A DNA stretch of 64,000 nt. It comes from Siculibacillus lacustris. Its GTDB lineage: Bacteria > Pseudomonadota > Alphaproteobacteria > Rhizobiales > Ancalomicrobiaceae. Of this stretch, positions 8,519 through 17,818 are shown one piece after another. Location of the stretch: positions 1 to 64,000 of the forward strand of contig NZ_SJFN01000016.1 of assembly GCF_004328075.1 (NCBI RefSeq), read 5' to 3'. The notes under the pieces were generated by a model. It saw only the letters and a program-made list of their open reading frames with translations, made no database searches and had not been told where the DNA came from. The number at the start of each line of letters is the position of its first letter. Position 1 is the first letter of the stretch. The translations under genes were made by a program, and so were the position numbers.

Positions 8519-8956
8519 TCAGTTCGCCAGCCATTCGCCGTGCGGGCCGCGACGGCCGTGCGGGGCGGCTTCGGCGGGGCCGCGCGGGCGGGCGGGCTGG
8601 AAGGTCGGGGCGGGTCGCGCCACGGCCGGCGGGGGCGGCGGCCGGTCGACGAAGGGCGGCCGGCGATCGGGGCGCGGCTGCCAGCCCGGCTCGCGCCGCG
8701 GCGGCCCCCACACCTGCGGTTCCGGCCGCGGCCGGTGGTACATCGGGCCATCCCAGCGCGGCCGTCCGACGTAGACCGGGGCGGGCGCATAGACCTCGTC
8801 GTCTTCGACGATCACCCGGCGATAGCCCTCGTCGGGCACCGACCGGTAGGTCGTCCGCGACGCGTAGTAGGCGTCGCCCTCGGTGGTCTCGCAACCGGCG
8901 AGTCCCATGGTGCCGAGGGCTGCGACGAGAACGAAGGCGACTCTGACGGTCCGCAT
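8519..8956 (-). CDS. Putative lipoprotein, Pro/Arg-rich
   Basis: A 145-residue protein. The ATG at 8956 gives MRTVRVAFVLVAALGTMG followed by a lipobox (LAGC), so the mature protein would be lipidated on Cys near residue 21. The rest is rich in Pro, Arg, Tyr and Gly without a recognised domain. A longer frame to 9049 exists but would bury the signal peptide, so I reject it. A small hairpin (about 8966-8983) lies in the untranslated region. Further upstream, AACCCTGA and TCAGGTT form an inverted repeat around 9042-9062. The function is unknown. Confidence 0.65.
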   Translation of the reverse strand: MRTVRVAFVLVAALGTMGLAGCETTEGDAYYASRTTYRSVPDEGYRRVIVEDDEVYAPAPVYVGRPRWDGPMYHRPRPEPQVWGPPRREPGWQPRPDRRPPFVDRPPPPPAVARPAPTFQPARPRGPAEAAPHGRRGPHGEWLAN

Positions 8957-9085
8957 GGTGATCCTCGGGGTTCCAGGACCCCGCGCGGTTCGGCGGTGTG
9001 GTCCTCGGAAGCCACAATGCCGCGGGTCACCTGCATCAACCCTGAGCACGGCGTTCAGGTTCGGTTCATCTCGGCCGCGGCGCGA

Positions 9086-10018
9086 TCACGACTTCGTGAA
9101 GGTGATGATCGAGCCGATCACCGCCGCCCCGCGGTCGAGGCGCAACGGCGCGATCTCGATCGTCCGCGCCCCGAACCCGGTGGCGGCCGCGGCGGCATCG
9201 AGATGGCTCTCGGGATGGGCGAAGCGCAGGCCGTCGCCGAGCATCACCCGATCATCGACGCCGACCGCCTCGGCCCGCTCCACCGAGAAGGCGAACAGCG
9301 CCCCCGGCGTGGCGATCCGCGCCACCGCCGCGAAGGCCGGCCGAAGATCGCCGAGGTAGCAGAACACGTCCGCGGCGGTGATCAGGTCGCAACTGCCCGC
9401 CGCCCGGCCGGCGAGATCGGTGACCAGTTCGCCGACCGCGAGAGCGTCGTAGAGACCGGTGCGGTGGGCCCGCGCGACCATCTCCGGCGACAGGTCGACG
9501 CCGGCGAGCCGATCGACCCGGTCGCGGATCGCCCGCGCCATCAGGCCGGTTCCGCAGCCGAGGTCGAGGCCCATGGCGAAACGGCGGCCCGGCGCCACCC
9601 GCTCGATCGCCGCGGCGAGGAGTTGCGGTCCCCGGTAGTCGAGCGCTCCGGTCAGGGCCGCCTCGAAGCGCGGCGCATAGTCGTCGAACAGGGCGCGGAC
9701 ATGGGCCGAGCCGTCGACCGGACCGCCCGCCGCCCCGAGCCGGGCGAGCCGCAGCGCCGCGCCGCAGCGGTCGGTGGGATCGAGCGCGAGGGCGTGGACG
9801 TAGGCCGCCACCGCCGTGGCGTCGCCCGCCGCCTCGCGGAAGGTGGCGAGCGCGAACCAGCCCGCCGCCCACTCGGGCACCAGTTCCAGCGCCTGTTCCA
9901 TCAATTCCGCCGCCTCGCCCGGACGACCGGTCTCGGCGAGATCGCGCGCCCAGCCGTGCCGCCGATCGGCGGTCGGGTCGCCGGAGGCGAGTGGGGAGAC
10001 GGCCGATGCCGCGATCAT
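9086..10018 (-). CDS. TPR-containing class I SAM-dependent methyltransferase
   Basis: A 310-residue protein. Residues about 15-95 form tetratricopeptide-type helices (GRPGEAAELMEQALELVPEW, then AAYVHALALDP). Residues about 120-300 form a Rossmann methyltransferase with motif I LDLGCGTGLMAR, GVDLSPEMV as motif II, and LITAADVFCYLG as the post-motif strand. This TPR-methyltransferase fusion is a known family with undefined substrate. The ATG at 10018 has AGGAG just upstream; the longer frame to 10285 would overlap the divergent DUF6460 gene. Confidence 0.85.
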   Translation of the reverse strand: MIAASAVSPLASGDPTADRRHGWARDLAETGRPGEAAELMEQALELVPEWAAGWFALATFREAAGDATAVAAYVHALALDPTDRCGAALRLARLGAAGGPVDGSAHVRALFDDYAPRFEAALTGALDYRGPQLLAAAIERVAPGRRFAMGLDLGCGTGLMARAIRDRVDRLAGVDLSPEMVARAHRTGLYDALAVGELVTDLAGRAAGSCDLITAADVFCYLGDLRPAFAAVARIATPGALFAFSVERAEAVGVDDRVMLGDGLRFAHPESHLDAAAAATGFGARTIEIAPLRLDRGAAVIGSIITFTKS

Positions 10019-10163
10019 GGGGAGCTCCTGGGCCGATGCGACATCGTCGCCAAAGCGCAGATATTGCCCGGCGAGGCAAGTCTCCCTGCCGGTCCCCGGC
10101 CCTCGACCCGACCGGCGCCCGCGTGGTAAGTCGACGCGACGCCCTCGCACGGAGCCCGGCCCC

Positions 10164-10448
10164 ATGGACAACAACTTCCTCGTCCGCCTGACCGGCGGAT
10201 CGCCGATCCGGACCCTGCTGTGGCTTCTGGTGCTGTCGCTGGTGGTCGGCTTCGTCCTCGACACCCTCGGCTTCGATCCCTTCACCCTGGTCCGCCGCCT
10301 GATCTTCGATTTCGACCGCTTCGTCGAGCGGGTGGTCGCCCTCGGCTTCGGCGCCTTCTCGGGGCTGTTGCGCTACCTCGCCTGGGGTGCGGTGGTGGTG
10401 GTGCCGATCTGGCTGGTGATGCGCCTCTCCGGTGGTCGCGCCCGGTGA
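10164..10448 (+). CDS. DUF6460 domain membrane protein
   Basis: A 94-residue protein with two hydrophobic helices (TLLWLLVLSLVVGFVLDTLG and AWGAVVVVPIWLVMRL) and between them the DPFTLVRRLIFDF segment seen in DUF6460 proteins. It is presumably an inner-membrane protein of unknown role. The stop overlaps the ATG of the MATE transporter by 1 nt (TGATG), so the pair is probably co-translated. Confidence 0.8.
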   Translation: MDNNFLVRLTGGSPIRTLLWLLVLSLVVGFVLDTLGFDPFTLVRRLIFDFDRFVERVVALGFGAFSGLLRYLAWGAVVVVPIWLVMRLSGGRAR

Positions 10449-11797
10449 TGCGGGCGGCGCCGATCGGTCATCGCGAGGTCCTCGCCATCGCCGTGCCGAT
10501 GACGCTGGGCTACGTCACCACGCCGCTGGTCGGCCTCGTCGCCACCGCGGTGATCGGGCGGCTCGGCGATCCCGCGGCGCTCGGCGGCGTCGCCCTCGGG
10601 TCGATCCTGTGCGATCTGGTGTTCTGCACCTTCAATTTCCTGCGCTCCGGCACCACCGGGCTGACCGCCCAGGCCAGCGGCCGTGCCGACGGACGCGAGG
10701 TCCGCGCGGTGCTGCTGCGCGCCCTGGTCACCGCGACGCTCTGCGGTCTGGCGATCGTCGTGCTGGCCGCGCCGATCGTCGATCTCGGCGTCGCCTTCGT
10801 CGGCGGCGGCCCGGCGGTCGAGAGGGCGACCCGCACCTATGCCCGCATCCGCCTGTGGGCGGCGCCGCTGGTGCTCGGCAACTACGCGGTGTTCGGCTGG
10901 CTGCTCGGCCTCGGCCGCGCCTCGGTCGGTCTGGTGCTGCAGACCGTGGTCAACGGCGTCAACATCGCCGGCGCCGTGCTGCTGGTTTCCGGCCTCGGCC
11001 TCGGCGTCGCCGGGGTGGCGACCGCCGGGGTGATCGCCGAGGGCCTCGCGCTCGCCCTCGGCCTGACGGTGGTCGCGGTCGGGGGGCGGCGAGCGCGCTG
11101 GCCGAGTTGGCGCGAGGTGCTGCACGGCCCCTCGCTGTTCGCCATGGCGACGCTCAACCGTGACATCATGATCCGCTCCTTCGCTCTGCTCGGCGCCTTC
11201 GTATGGTTTTCGCGCCAGAGCGCCGGCCTCGGCGAGGTGATCCTCGCCGCCAATGCGATCCTGGAGAAGTTCTTCCTGCTCGCCGGCTATTTCCTCGACG
11301 GCCTCGCCGCGGCGGCGGAGACCTTCGTCGGCCGCGCCGTCGGCGCCGGCGATCGCCCCGCCTTCGATCGCGCGGTGCGCCTCACCCTCGGCTGGAGCGC
11401 CGGCCTCGCCGCCTTCGCCGCGCTGGTGGTCATCGCCGGCGGCGGCACGCTGATCGATTGGATGACCACCTCGCCGCCGGTGGTCGCGGCGGCGCATCGC
11501 TATCTGCCCTGGGCCGCCGCGACGCCGCTCGCCGCGGTGCTGGCCTTCCAGATGGACGGGGTGTTCATCGGCGCGACCTGGTCGCGCGACATGGCGCGGA
11601 TGATGGTGCTGTCGCTCGCCGTCTATCTCGCGGCGGTGGCGCTCCTGGTGCCGGCCTTCGGCAACCACGGCCTGTGGGCGGCCTTCCTCGGCTTCCTCGG
11701 CGCCCGCGGCGTCAGCCTGACCTGGATGATGGGCCGCCGCGCCGCCGAGATCGGCGACGCGGATCCCGTCGGCGTCACATCGTCCGGCCGCCGCTGA
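10448..11797 (+). CDS. MATE family efflux transporter (DinF-like)
   Basis: A 449-residue protein with about twelve hydrophobic helices and the two-halved arrangement of MATE antiporters, which export drugs or metabolites using Na+ or H+. DinF-type features include FNFLRSGTTGLTAQA near residue 65 and GYFLDGLAAAAETFVGRAVG near residue 285. The ATG at 10448 overlaps the preceding stop; a GTG one codon earlier is an alternative. The 3' end overlaps the convergent PodJ-like gene by 23 nt. The substrate is not predictable. Confidence 0.92.
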   Translation: MRAAPIGHREVLAIAVPMTLGYVTTPLVGLVATAVIGRLGDPAALGGVALGSILCDLVFCTFNFLRSGTTGLTAQASGRADGREVRAVLLRALVTATLCGLAIVVLAAPIVDLGVAFVGGGPAVERATRTYARIRLWAAPLVLGNYAVFGWLLGLGRASVGLVLQTVVNGVNIAGAVLLVSGLGLGVAGVATAGVIAEGLALALGLTVVAVGGRRARWPSWREVLHGPSLFAMATLNRDIMIRSFALLGAFVWFSRQSAGLGEVILAANAILEKFFLLAGYFLDGLAAAAETFVGRAVGAGDRPAFDRAVRLTLGWSAGLAAFAALVVIAGGGTLIDWMTTSPPVVAAAHRYLPWAAATPLAAVLAFQMDGVFIGATWSRDMARMMVLSLAVYLAAVALLVPAFGNHGLWAAFLGFLGARGVSLTWMMGRRAAEIGDADPVGVTSSGRR

Positions 11798-14700
11798 GCA
11801 CTTCCAGCAGGCGCGAGTCGATCTCGCCGGTCTGCGGCTGGCCGATCTTCTTCTGATAGGTGCGGATCGCCGTGCGGGTGCGCGGACCCATCTCGCCGTC
11901 GGCCGGTCCGCCGTAGACGCCGGCCGCCTTGAGCAGGTTCTGCACCTTGATGACCGCGTCTCCGTCGAAGGTCTTGGCGGCGGTGGCCGGCGCGGGCTTG
12001 GCCTCGCTCCACGCCGCCGCCTCGTCGTTGGCCGCGACGTCGACGCTCTGCTGCACCCAGGTCTGCACCGCCATCCGGGCGGTCGCCAGCGTCACCCGGT
12101 CGAGATGGGCGGTGACGTCGGTGACCTTCTTCTCGGCCTCCGTGTCGCCCTGGCGAGCGGCCAGCGCGAACCACTTGTAGGACACCGCCAGATCCTGGCG
12201 GACGCCCGAGCCGAGCGCGTGGATGATGCCGAGATTGAACTGGCTGTCCTTCAGGCCGCGGTCGGCGGCCTTCTGGAACCACGGGATCGCCGCGGTCATG
12301 TCGCGGGCATTGGCGTAGAGCACGCCGAGATTGTGCATCGCCCGGACGTTGCCGGCTTCCGCCGCCGCCGTGTACCAGCGCTTGGCCTGCTCGGTGTCGC
12401 GGGGGACGCCGAGCGCCTTCTCCAGCGACACCGCCCAGCGGTATTGCGCCGGAACCGAACCGCCCTCGGCGGCGCGGCGAAACCAGGTGCCGGCCTGGGT
12501 CGGGTCGGCGGGCACGCCGCGGCCTTCGGCGAAGCGCAGGCCGACTTCCAGAGCCGCCTTGGGATCGCCCGACAGGGCGGCGCGGCGCAGGGTCTCCGAA
12601 CCGATCGTCGGCGGCAGCGTCGCGAGGTCGACCGCCGGGGCAGGCGCCGCGGTCGCGCTCGGGGCCGTCGGAGCGGTCGGCGCCGTCGCGGTCGTCGGAG
12701 CCGGTGTCGCGGCGGCGATCGCCGGCGCGGCCGGGGTGGCCGGCGCGCGGGACTCCTGCGGCGGGATCGAACCGGTGGTGGTCGGTGCCGACAGCAGGCT
12801 GCCGTCGGGTCGCGGCGCCGACATCTCGCCGAAGCGGCGGGCCACCGAGGCGGTCGGGGCCGGCGACACCAGCGACGAAGTGTTCGCGGTGGGCTGAGGC
12901 GCGGCCGGCGGCGGTGGGGGCGTGACGGCGGCGACGTCGGGCACGGCGTGCGGCGGGGTCTCCGTAGCGCGCGATTCGGTCGGGCGCGGCTCGCTCGGCG
13001 CCCGTTCGGCGCTGCGGTCGGCGGCGACGCGGTCGGCGGGCTTGGCGTCGAGGCGCGGGCTCGCCGACGTCGTCGCGGTGGCGGGCGTCGCGGTCGCCGT
13101 CTGCGTCGCGGCCGGACGATCGATGCGGGCGCTCTGCGGCGCCGACGTCTCGCCCATCGGCATCAGCCGCAGGGTGAGGATCGCCAGCACCACCGCTGCG
13201 GTGGCCAGCACCAGCGGCCGGCGGCGGTTCTTCAGCGCCTGGCCGATCCGCGACAGGGGACCGGTCGCCTTCGGGTCGTCGGAGGCGTCCGCGGCGGTGT
13301 CCGCGGTCGGCGCCGGACGCACCTCGGGGGCGGGATCGGCGGCGGCGGTCGCCGCGGCCTGAGCGGCGCGGCGGGCGGCGGCGATGAAGTCGGCCTTGCG
13401 CGCGGCGGCCGAACCGGACTCGGCGGCGGCTTCGGGCTGCGGCGCGGCACCGCGCGCCGCGGCGCCGCGGGTGCTCGGCTTGCCGGAGCCCGGCTCCAAC
13501 GGACGGGTGTCTTCGCCGAGCGGGCCGAGCAGGTCGCGCAGCCGCGCCTGGGCGACCGGTGCCGGCACCGGCTCGACCGGCCGGCCGGCGATCGTCGCAG
13601 TCGCCCGCACCGGGGGCGGGATCGGCAGGGAGTCGGCGCGGATCGCCGGGGCGGGCGTCGGCGTCGGCGTCGGCGTCGCGGCGCCGGTCGGAGCGGCGGT
13701 GGGCGCGTGCAGGGTCTGCTCGAGCCCGGTCGCGACCGAGGCCAGCGCGGCGTCGCTCGCCGCGGTGCCGGGGTTGCGGGCGGCGGCCTGGCGGGCGGAG
13801 CTCTGGGCGATCTTCTCGATCGCCGACAGCCGGCCGACGATCCCGGTCAGGGCGTCGTGCAGCGAGATCAGCGTGTCGTTGGTCCGCGTCTCGGTGTCGC
13901 GGGCCGCCGACTGCAGCGCCCGGAGGTCGTCCTGCAGCGCGCGCATCACCGTCTCGCCGGCGCCGTCGCCGCGCACTTGGCCGATCTCGCGCACCATCTC
14001 GCGGGCGGCGTCGCGCGCCGCGCCGATCGCCTCGACGTGCTGGGTCTCCAGCCGCTGGTCGAGCCGGCGGATGTGGTCCTGCAGGGTCTCGAAGCCGGCG
14101 AAGCGTTCCTCGCTGGTCGCCAGCCGCTCGGAGATGCGGACGAGGTGATCTTCGATCTGGGCGAGCGTCTCGTCGTCGGCGTCCGGCGCCGACGACCGCT
14201 CGAGCTTATCGACCAGCGAGCGCATCTGCGCCTCGAGGTCGCTCGATCCGGTCCGGGCGAGATCGCGCCGCATCGCCGCGACTTCGCGGGTCAGAGCCTC
14301 GACGTCGGCGGTCGGCTGGGGATCGCGGTCGAGCCGGGCGATGATCTCGTCGACGCGGGCGTCGAACGGCGCCGGCCGCGGCTCGGCCTGACGGGCGAGC
14401 ACTTCGTCGAGCCGGGCGATGGTCGCTTCCAGGGCGTCGATCGCCTTGGGATCGAAGGACGGTTGCTGGATCGCGTCGATCTTGCCGGCGATCGCCGCGA
14501 TGCGGTCGTGCAGCCGATCGGTGTCCTCGGCCGAGGGCCGCCGCCGTTCGGCCTCGGCGATACGCGCCGCGAGTTCGCCGAGCCGCTTTTCGACGGCACG
14601 GATCTCCTCGCCGACACGCCCGCCGGCGGCGATCGTCCGCATCTCGTCGAACAACGCCGCGACCCGGTCGGGCGACACCGGTCCGCGGGTCGCCCGCTCG

Positions 14701-15917
14701 ATGCCGTCGAGCTTGTCGCCGAGCAGCTTCAGGCGCTGGTCGAGCGCCTTGATCATCGGCGTCGGATCGATCTGCTCGATCTGGTTCTTGAATTCGGCGA
14801 TCCGCCGCTCGATCTGGGCGGTGCGCGGGTCGTCGTCGCGGGCGGCCAGCGTCTCGACCTTGTCGGCGAGATCGCGCAGCGCCCGTTCGATCGCCGCCAC
14901 CTGACCGACCTGCGGCACGCTGCGCAACAGGCCGTGGATCTCGGAGATCTCCGAATCGATGCGGGAGCCGACGTTCGGCGCGCCGATGTCCTGCTTGATC
15001 TCGTCGAGGCGGCCGACGATGCGGCCGTAGCCGGCCTCCAGGCTGCGCAGCGACCCTTCGACATCGGCCTGCAGCACCGCGTCGCGCAGCCGCCCCATCT
15101 CGGTCATCACCGGTTCGAGGGTCTCGCGGGCCGGCTTCAGCGCCGCCAAATCGTCGATCTTGCCGGTCAGCCGCCGCAACTCGCCCGAGACGTCGGTGCC
15201 GAGTCCGGCCCGCCGCTCGATGGTCTCGCGCAGAGCGCGGATCTCGCCGATCAGCACGGTCGTCGATTCGCGGTCGTCGCGACCGCGCAGCAGGTCGATC
15301 TTCTCCGACAGCGCCTGGAAATGGCGGTCGAGGTCGCTGCCCGCCCGGGTCTGGCGCTCCGCCTGACCGCGCTCCAGCGCCTGTTGCCGTTCGGCGATCT
15401 CGGCGATCGCCCGATCGAGGTCGGCCAGCGCGGTCGGGGCCGGCTCGGCGCGCGCGACCCGGCGCGGCGGCTCGGGCTCGGGGAAGGGCGCGGGACGCGG
15501 GTCGCCGAGCGCCCGCACCCGGCGGTCGAGCCCGTCCAGCGCGGTGAGGATGGCGCCGAGGTCGCCCTCGCCGCCGGCGCGGGGCGCCCGGCGGGGTTCG
15601 CGGTCGCCGCTGCGGCCGAGCCGATCGAGGGTCGCGGCGATCTCGTCGAATTCCGGGTCGCGGTCGCGGCCGCGCGGGCGGGGCCGGCGCCGTTCGCCGT
15701 CGGCCGCCGACAGGCGCTTCAGGCGATCGGACAGGACGCCCAGCTGGCGGTCGAGTTCGACCGGCACGGCGCGGTCGTCGCGGCGCGCCACGGCGGCGGG
15801 AGCCGCCGATCCGCCGAGGGCGTCGACGAAGGCCCCGACCGACAATCCCGATCGGCGGGCCGCATCGAGGACGCGGTCGCGGATCTCGTCGTCGCTGTTG
15901 CGGCCACCCCAAGACAT
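11775..15917 (-). CDS. podJ: PodJ-like polar localisation protein
   Basis: A 1380-residue protein with the PodJ architecture. A long N-terminal cytoplasmic region (about 1-890) is rich in Arg, Glu, Asp and heptad-like Leu, predicted to form coiled coils. A single transmembrane helix (LVLATAAVVLAILTL, about residue 900) follows. The periplasmic part has a Pro/Ala/Thr-rich linker, several Sel1-like repeats (GLRFAEGRGVPADP, ALGVPRDTEQAKRWY, GSGVRQDLAVSYKWF) and a C-terminal peptidoglycan-binding domain (VQNLLKAAGVYGGPADGEMG). In Caulobacter, PodJ recruits polar regulators. GGAGGAA precedes the ATG. It is longer than Caulobacter PodJ (about 970 residues), mostly in the coiled-coil part. Confidence 0.85.
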   Translation of the reverse strand: MSWGGRNSDDEIRDRVLDAARRSGLSVGAFVDALGGSAAPAAVARRDDRAVPVELDRQLGVLSDRLKRLSAADGERRRPRPRGRDRDPEFDEIAATLDRLGRSGDREPRRAPRAGGEGDLGAILTALDGLDRRVRALGDPRPAPFPEPEPPRRVARAEPAPTALADLDRAIAEIAERQQALERGQAERQTRAGSDLDRHFQALSEKIDLLRGRDDRESTTVLIGEIRALRETIERRAGLGTDVSGELRRLTGKIDDLAALKPARETLEPVMTEMGRLRDAVLQADVEGSLRSLEAGYGRIVGRLDEIKQDIGAPNVGSRIDSEISEIHGLLRSVPQVGQVAAIERALRDLADKVETLAARDDDPRTAQIERRIAEFKNQIEQIDPTPMIKALDQRLKLLGDKLDGIERATRGPVSPDRVAALFDEMRTIAAGGRVGEEIRAVEKRLGELAARIAEAERRRPSAEDTDRLHDRIAAIAGKIDAIQQPSFDPKAIDALEATIARLDEVLARQAEPRPAPFDARVDEIIARLDRDPQPTADVEALTREVAAMRRDLARTGSSDLEAQMRSLVDKLERSSAPDADDETLAQIEDHLVRISERLATSEERFAGFETLQDHIRRLDQRLETQHVEAIGAARDAAREMVREIGQVRGDGAGETVMRALQDDLRALQSAARDTETRTNDTLISLHDALTGIVGRLSAIEKIAQSSARQAAARNPGTAASDAALASVATGLEQTLHAPTAAPTGAATPTPTPTPAPAIRADSLPIPPPVRATATIAGRPVEPVPAPVAQARLRDLLGPLGEDTRPLEPGSGKPSTRGAAARGAAPQPEAAAESGSAAARKADFIAAARRAAQAAATAAADPAPEVRPAPTADTAADASDDPKATGPLSRIGQALKNRRRPLVLATAAVVLAILTLRLMPMGETSAPQSARIDRPAATQTATATPATATTSASPRLDAKPADRVAADRSAERAPSEPRPTESRATETPPHAVPDVAAVTPPPPPAAPQPTANTSSLVSPAPTASVARRFGEMSAPRPDGSLLSAPTTTGSIPPQESRAPATPAAPAIAAATPAPTTATAPTAPTAPSATAAPAPAVDLATLPPTIGSETLRRAALSGDPKAALEVGLRFAEGRGVPADPTQAGTWFRRAAEGGSVPAQYRWAVSLEKALGVPRDTEQAKRWYTAAAEAGNVRAMHNLGVLYANARDMTAAIPWFQKAADRGLKDSQFNLGIIHALGSGVRQDLAVSYKWFALAARQGDTEAEKKVTDVTAHLDRVTLATARMAVQTWVQQSVDVAANDEAAAWSEAKPAPATAAKTFDGDAVIKVQNLLKAAGVYGGPADGEMGPRTRTAIRTYQKKIGQPQTGEIDSRLLEVLSGGRTM

Positions 15918-16389
15918 GTCGTTCCTCCGTCGGCGTCGATCGCCGATCCGTCCTTCGCGACGGGTCGTGCCGTCGGTCGGTCGACCGACCCGACTCGGTC
16001 GCGATCCGAGCACGGCTGCGACCACAGATTTTTCGATCAGGGTAAACAACGCGTTAAGAAACGTCGCCGGCGGTAGGGAGAACGTAACGAAGGTTGCGAA
16101 ATCTCGAGTGGGGGGTAGCGCACTACCGCGCGGCCACGCGACGAAGCGCCGCACGCTCCGGCCGAGACACCGCTCCGTATTCGCACCCGCCCGCCCGCGT
16201 AATGCGGCGCCTGCGAAAAATTACAACCGAACAGGCTCTTGCTCGAAAGTAAAACAGCTTTGAATGGCTGCCATACCTGGAGGCAGTTGACGAAAGTTTC
16301 TTGTCCGCTATTTCGGCATGTTCCACGCGCGCGATCCCGGTAGGATGGTCGCGCCGCTTCAATCCGCCAGAAGGTGATCGACGACAGCA
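15918..16389. other. 472-nt divergent intergenic region (PodJ-like / MerR)
   Basis: No open frame here looks real. The composition is less G+C-rich than the flanks. It contains a CtrA-like site at 16043-16057 and a TTGACG element at 16287-16292 that could be the -35 of the MerR gene, although no good -10 follows at the right spacing. Confidence 0.5.
16043..16057. promoter_or_regulatory. Possible CtrA-binding site upstream of the PodJ-like gene
   Basis: TAAA-N7-TTAA differs by one base from the CtrA consensus TTAA-N7-TTAA and lies about 125 nt upstream of the PodJ-like start. CtrA controls podJ in Caulobacter, so the position is suggestive, but the motif is short and mismatched. Confidence 0.3.
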
Positions 16390-16854
16390 ATGAGAAAAGA
16401 ATTCCTGGAAGACGGCGGCTCGGGTGAAGGCTCGGGCGAGTCCGACACCATCGCCACGCTTCTCGATGCCGCGCGGCCTCGGGACGACCGGCTGTGGTCG
16501 ATCGGGGAGTTGGCGCGCGAATGCGACGTGACGCTGCGGGCGATGCGGTTCTACGAGGGCAAGGGTCTCTTGTCGCCGGAGCGCAACGGTTCGGCCCGGA
16601 CCTACGACGGCGAGGATCGGCGGCGTCTGCGCCTGATCGTGCGCGGCAAGCGCATCGGCCTCAGCCTGATCGAGATCCGCGACCTGCTCGATCTGCTCAC
16701 CCGGCCGCGCCCGGGTCCCGGCCGCTGGAGCCGCGTCCGCGAGGCGTTGGACCGTCAGGCGGCGGTGCTCGAGGAGCAGCGGGCCGAGATCGACCGCTCG
16801 CTCGCCGAGTTGCATCGCGAAATCGCCGCGGTGGAGCAGCTCGACCGGTCCTGA
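16390..16854 (+). CDS. MerR family transcriptional regulator
   Basis: A 154-residue regulator. After about 35 residues of acidic leader comes the winged HTH (LWSIGELARECDVTLRAMRF), then YEGKGLLSPERNGS as the hinge and wing, and a C-terminal helix (about 105-150) for dimerisation. No Cys cluster for metal binding is present; the single Cys (ECDV) lies in the DNA-binding domain. The effector domain is very short, as in the alphaproteobacterial MerR proteins associated with acyl-CoA metabolism. It stands alone and its targets are unknown. Confidence 0.85.
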   Translation: MRKEFLEDGGSGEGSGESDTIATLLDAARPRDDRLWSIGELARECDVTLRAMRFYEGKGLLSPERNGSARTYDGEDRRRLRLIVRGKRIGLSLIEIRDLLDLLTRPRPGPGRWSRVREALDRQAAVLEEQRAEIDRSLAELHREIAAVEQLDRS

Positions 16855-16877
16855 CCGGCCCGAAACGTTCGAACATG

Positions 16878-16903
16878 CGAACGGGCCCCGCGGGGCCCGT
16901 TCG
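16878..16903. terminator. Perfect 26-bp palindrome, bidirectional terminator
   Basis: CGAACGGGCCCCG is followed directly by its exact complement CGGGGCCCGTTCG, in the gap between the convergent MerR and IalB genes. It can fold as a strong hairpin on either transcript. There is no U-run, as is common in G+C-rich alphaproteobacteria. Confidence 0.7.
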
Positions 16904-16925
16904 AAACGATGCCGAGAGCCGGCGA

Positions 16926-17576
16926 TCAGGGCTTGGACTGCTGCGCCTTGCGCTGCTCGTCGCGCAGCTGATCCTCGATGCTCTTCTGCTTCTGCTGGAC
17001 TTCGGCGGCGATCGCCTCTTCGCGCTTCTTGAGCGCCGCGGCGTCGATCGGCTTGCCTTCGCTCGCGCTCTTGTAGCTGCCGAGCGGGAAGGTGAAGGTC
17101 ACCGGGTTGGAGGCCTGCCCGAACGCCGTCACGGTCAGGCTGGTGCCCTTCTTCAGCGATGCGACATAGGCGTCGTTGCCGACCAACTGGGCGACGCAGC
17201 CGTCCGGCGCGCACATGCCGAACTTCGCCTCGTCGGTCTTGCCCTGGTCGATCTGGACCTTCAGCCCCGGCTGCAGCAGGAGCGCGGTCGGCATGATGAA
17301 CTCGACGATCTTGCGCGCCTCGCCCGACGCCTCGACCACCGCCACCGAAGCCAGGAACTGGCCGCTCGGGGTGCGCAGGTCATAGGCGGTCTTGCAGAGT
17401 TCCTTCTTGGTCTTGTCGTCGGTGCGGCACAGCTTGATCCAGGCGTCGGTGCCGGCCGCGTCGCTCGATTGAGCCGAGGCCGCGCCGAGCGCCAGGAGGG
17501 TGGCCGCGGCGCCCATCGACGCGGCGATCAGGAGCCGGGTCGGTCTGCCTACGGAATTCGCGCCAGTGACGGTCAT
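16926..17576 (-). CDS. Invasion-associated locus B (IalB) family protein
   Basis: A 216-residue exported protein. The ATG at 17576 gives a basic start and a signal peptide (LLIAASMGAAATLLALG, cleavage after ASA). The core has W-IKLC near residue 40, a Cys pair around CRTDDKTKKELC, IVEFIMPTALLLQPGL near residue 95 and MCAPDGCVAQL near residue 125, typical of IalB. The C-terminus is a charged, Gln-rich helix (about 180-216). IalB was named from Bartonella erythrocyte invasion, but the family is widespread in non-pathogenic alphaproteobacteria, where it is a periplasmic protein of unclear role. GAGGA lies upstream of the ATG. Confidence 0.88.
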   Translation of the reverse strand: MTVTGANSVGRPTRLLIAASMGAAATLLALGAASAQSSDAAGTDAWIKLCRTDDKTKKELCKTAYDLRTPSGQFLASVAVVEASGEARKIVEFIMPTALLLQPGLKVQIDQGKTDEAKFGMCAPDGCVAQLVGNDAYVASLKKGTSLTVTAFGQASNPVTFTFPLGSYKSASEGKPIDAAALKKREEAIAAEVQQKQKSIEDQLRDEQRKAQQSKP

Positions 17577-17818
17577 CGTCCTCACCGTTCCTCGAGTGTG
17601 CTTGAGAGCCGGCCCCCTCATAGCGTCCCCGCCCGTTCGGTTCAATGGGCGGCGCCGGGGGAACGGTCGGGATTCGGTCTCACGCGACCGGGACCGAGGG
17701 GTGACCAGCCAATGCGGCGACAGCGTGGCACCGGCCTCCCAGGGGCGAATCGCCGCGCCGCGGAAGCCGCGAGCCGCTACACTGCGTCCGATCGACCCTG
17801 TGCTCCCGGGAGGCTCTC

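Noticed and set aside
9036-9070. GGAAC-N17-CGTT-like general stress (EcfG) promoter upstream of the lipoprotein gene
   Set aside because: The match is CGAAC with N17 to GGTT, two deviations from consensus, so I do not call a promoter.
12105-16076. Long open frame (over 1300 codons) on the plus strand opposite the PodJ-like gene
   Set aside because: Its product is Arg/Gly/Asp-rich without domains and mirrors the codon pattern of the minus-strand gene, which has Sel1 and peptidoglycan-binding domains. It is an antisense artefact of high G+C.
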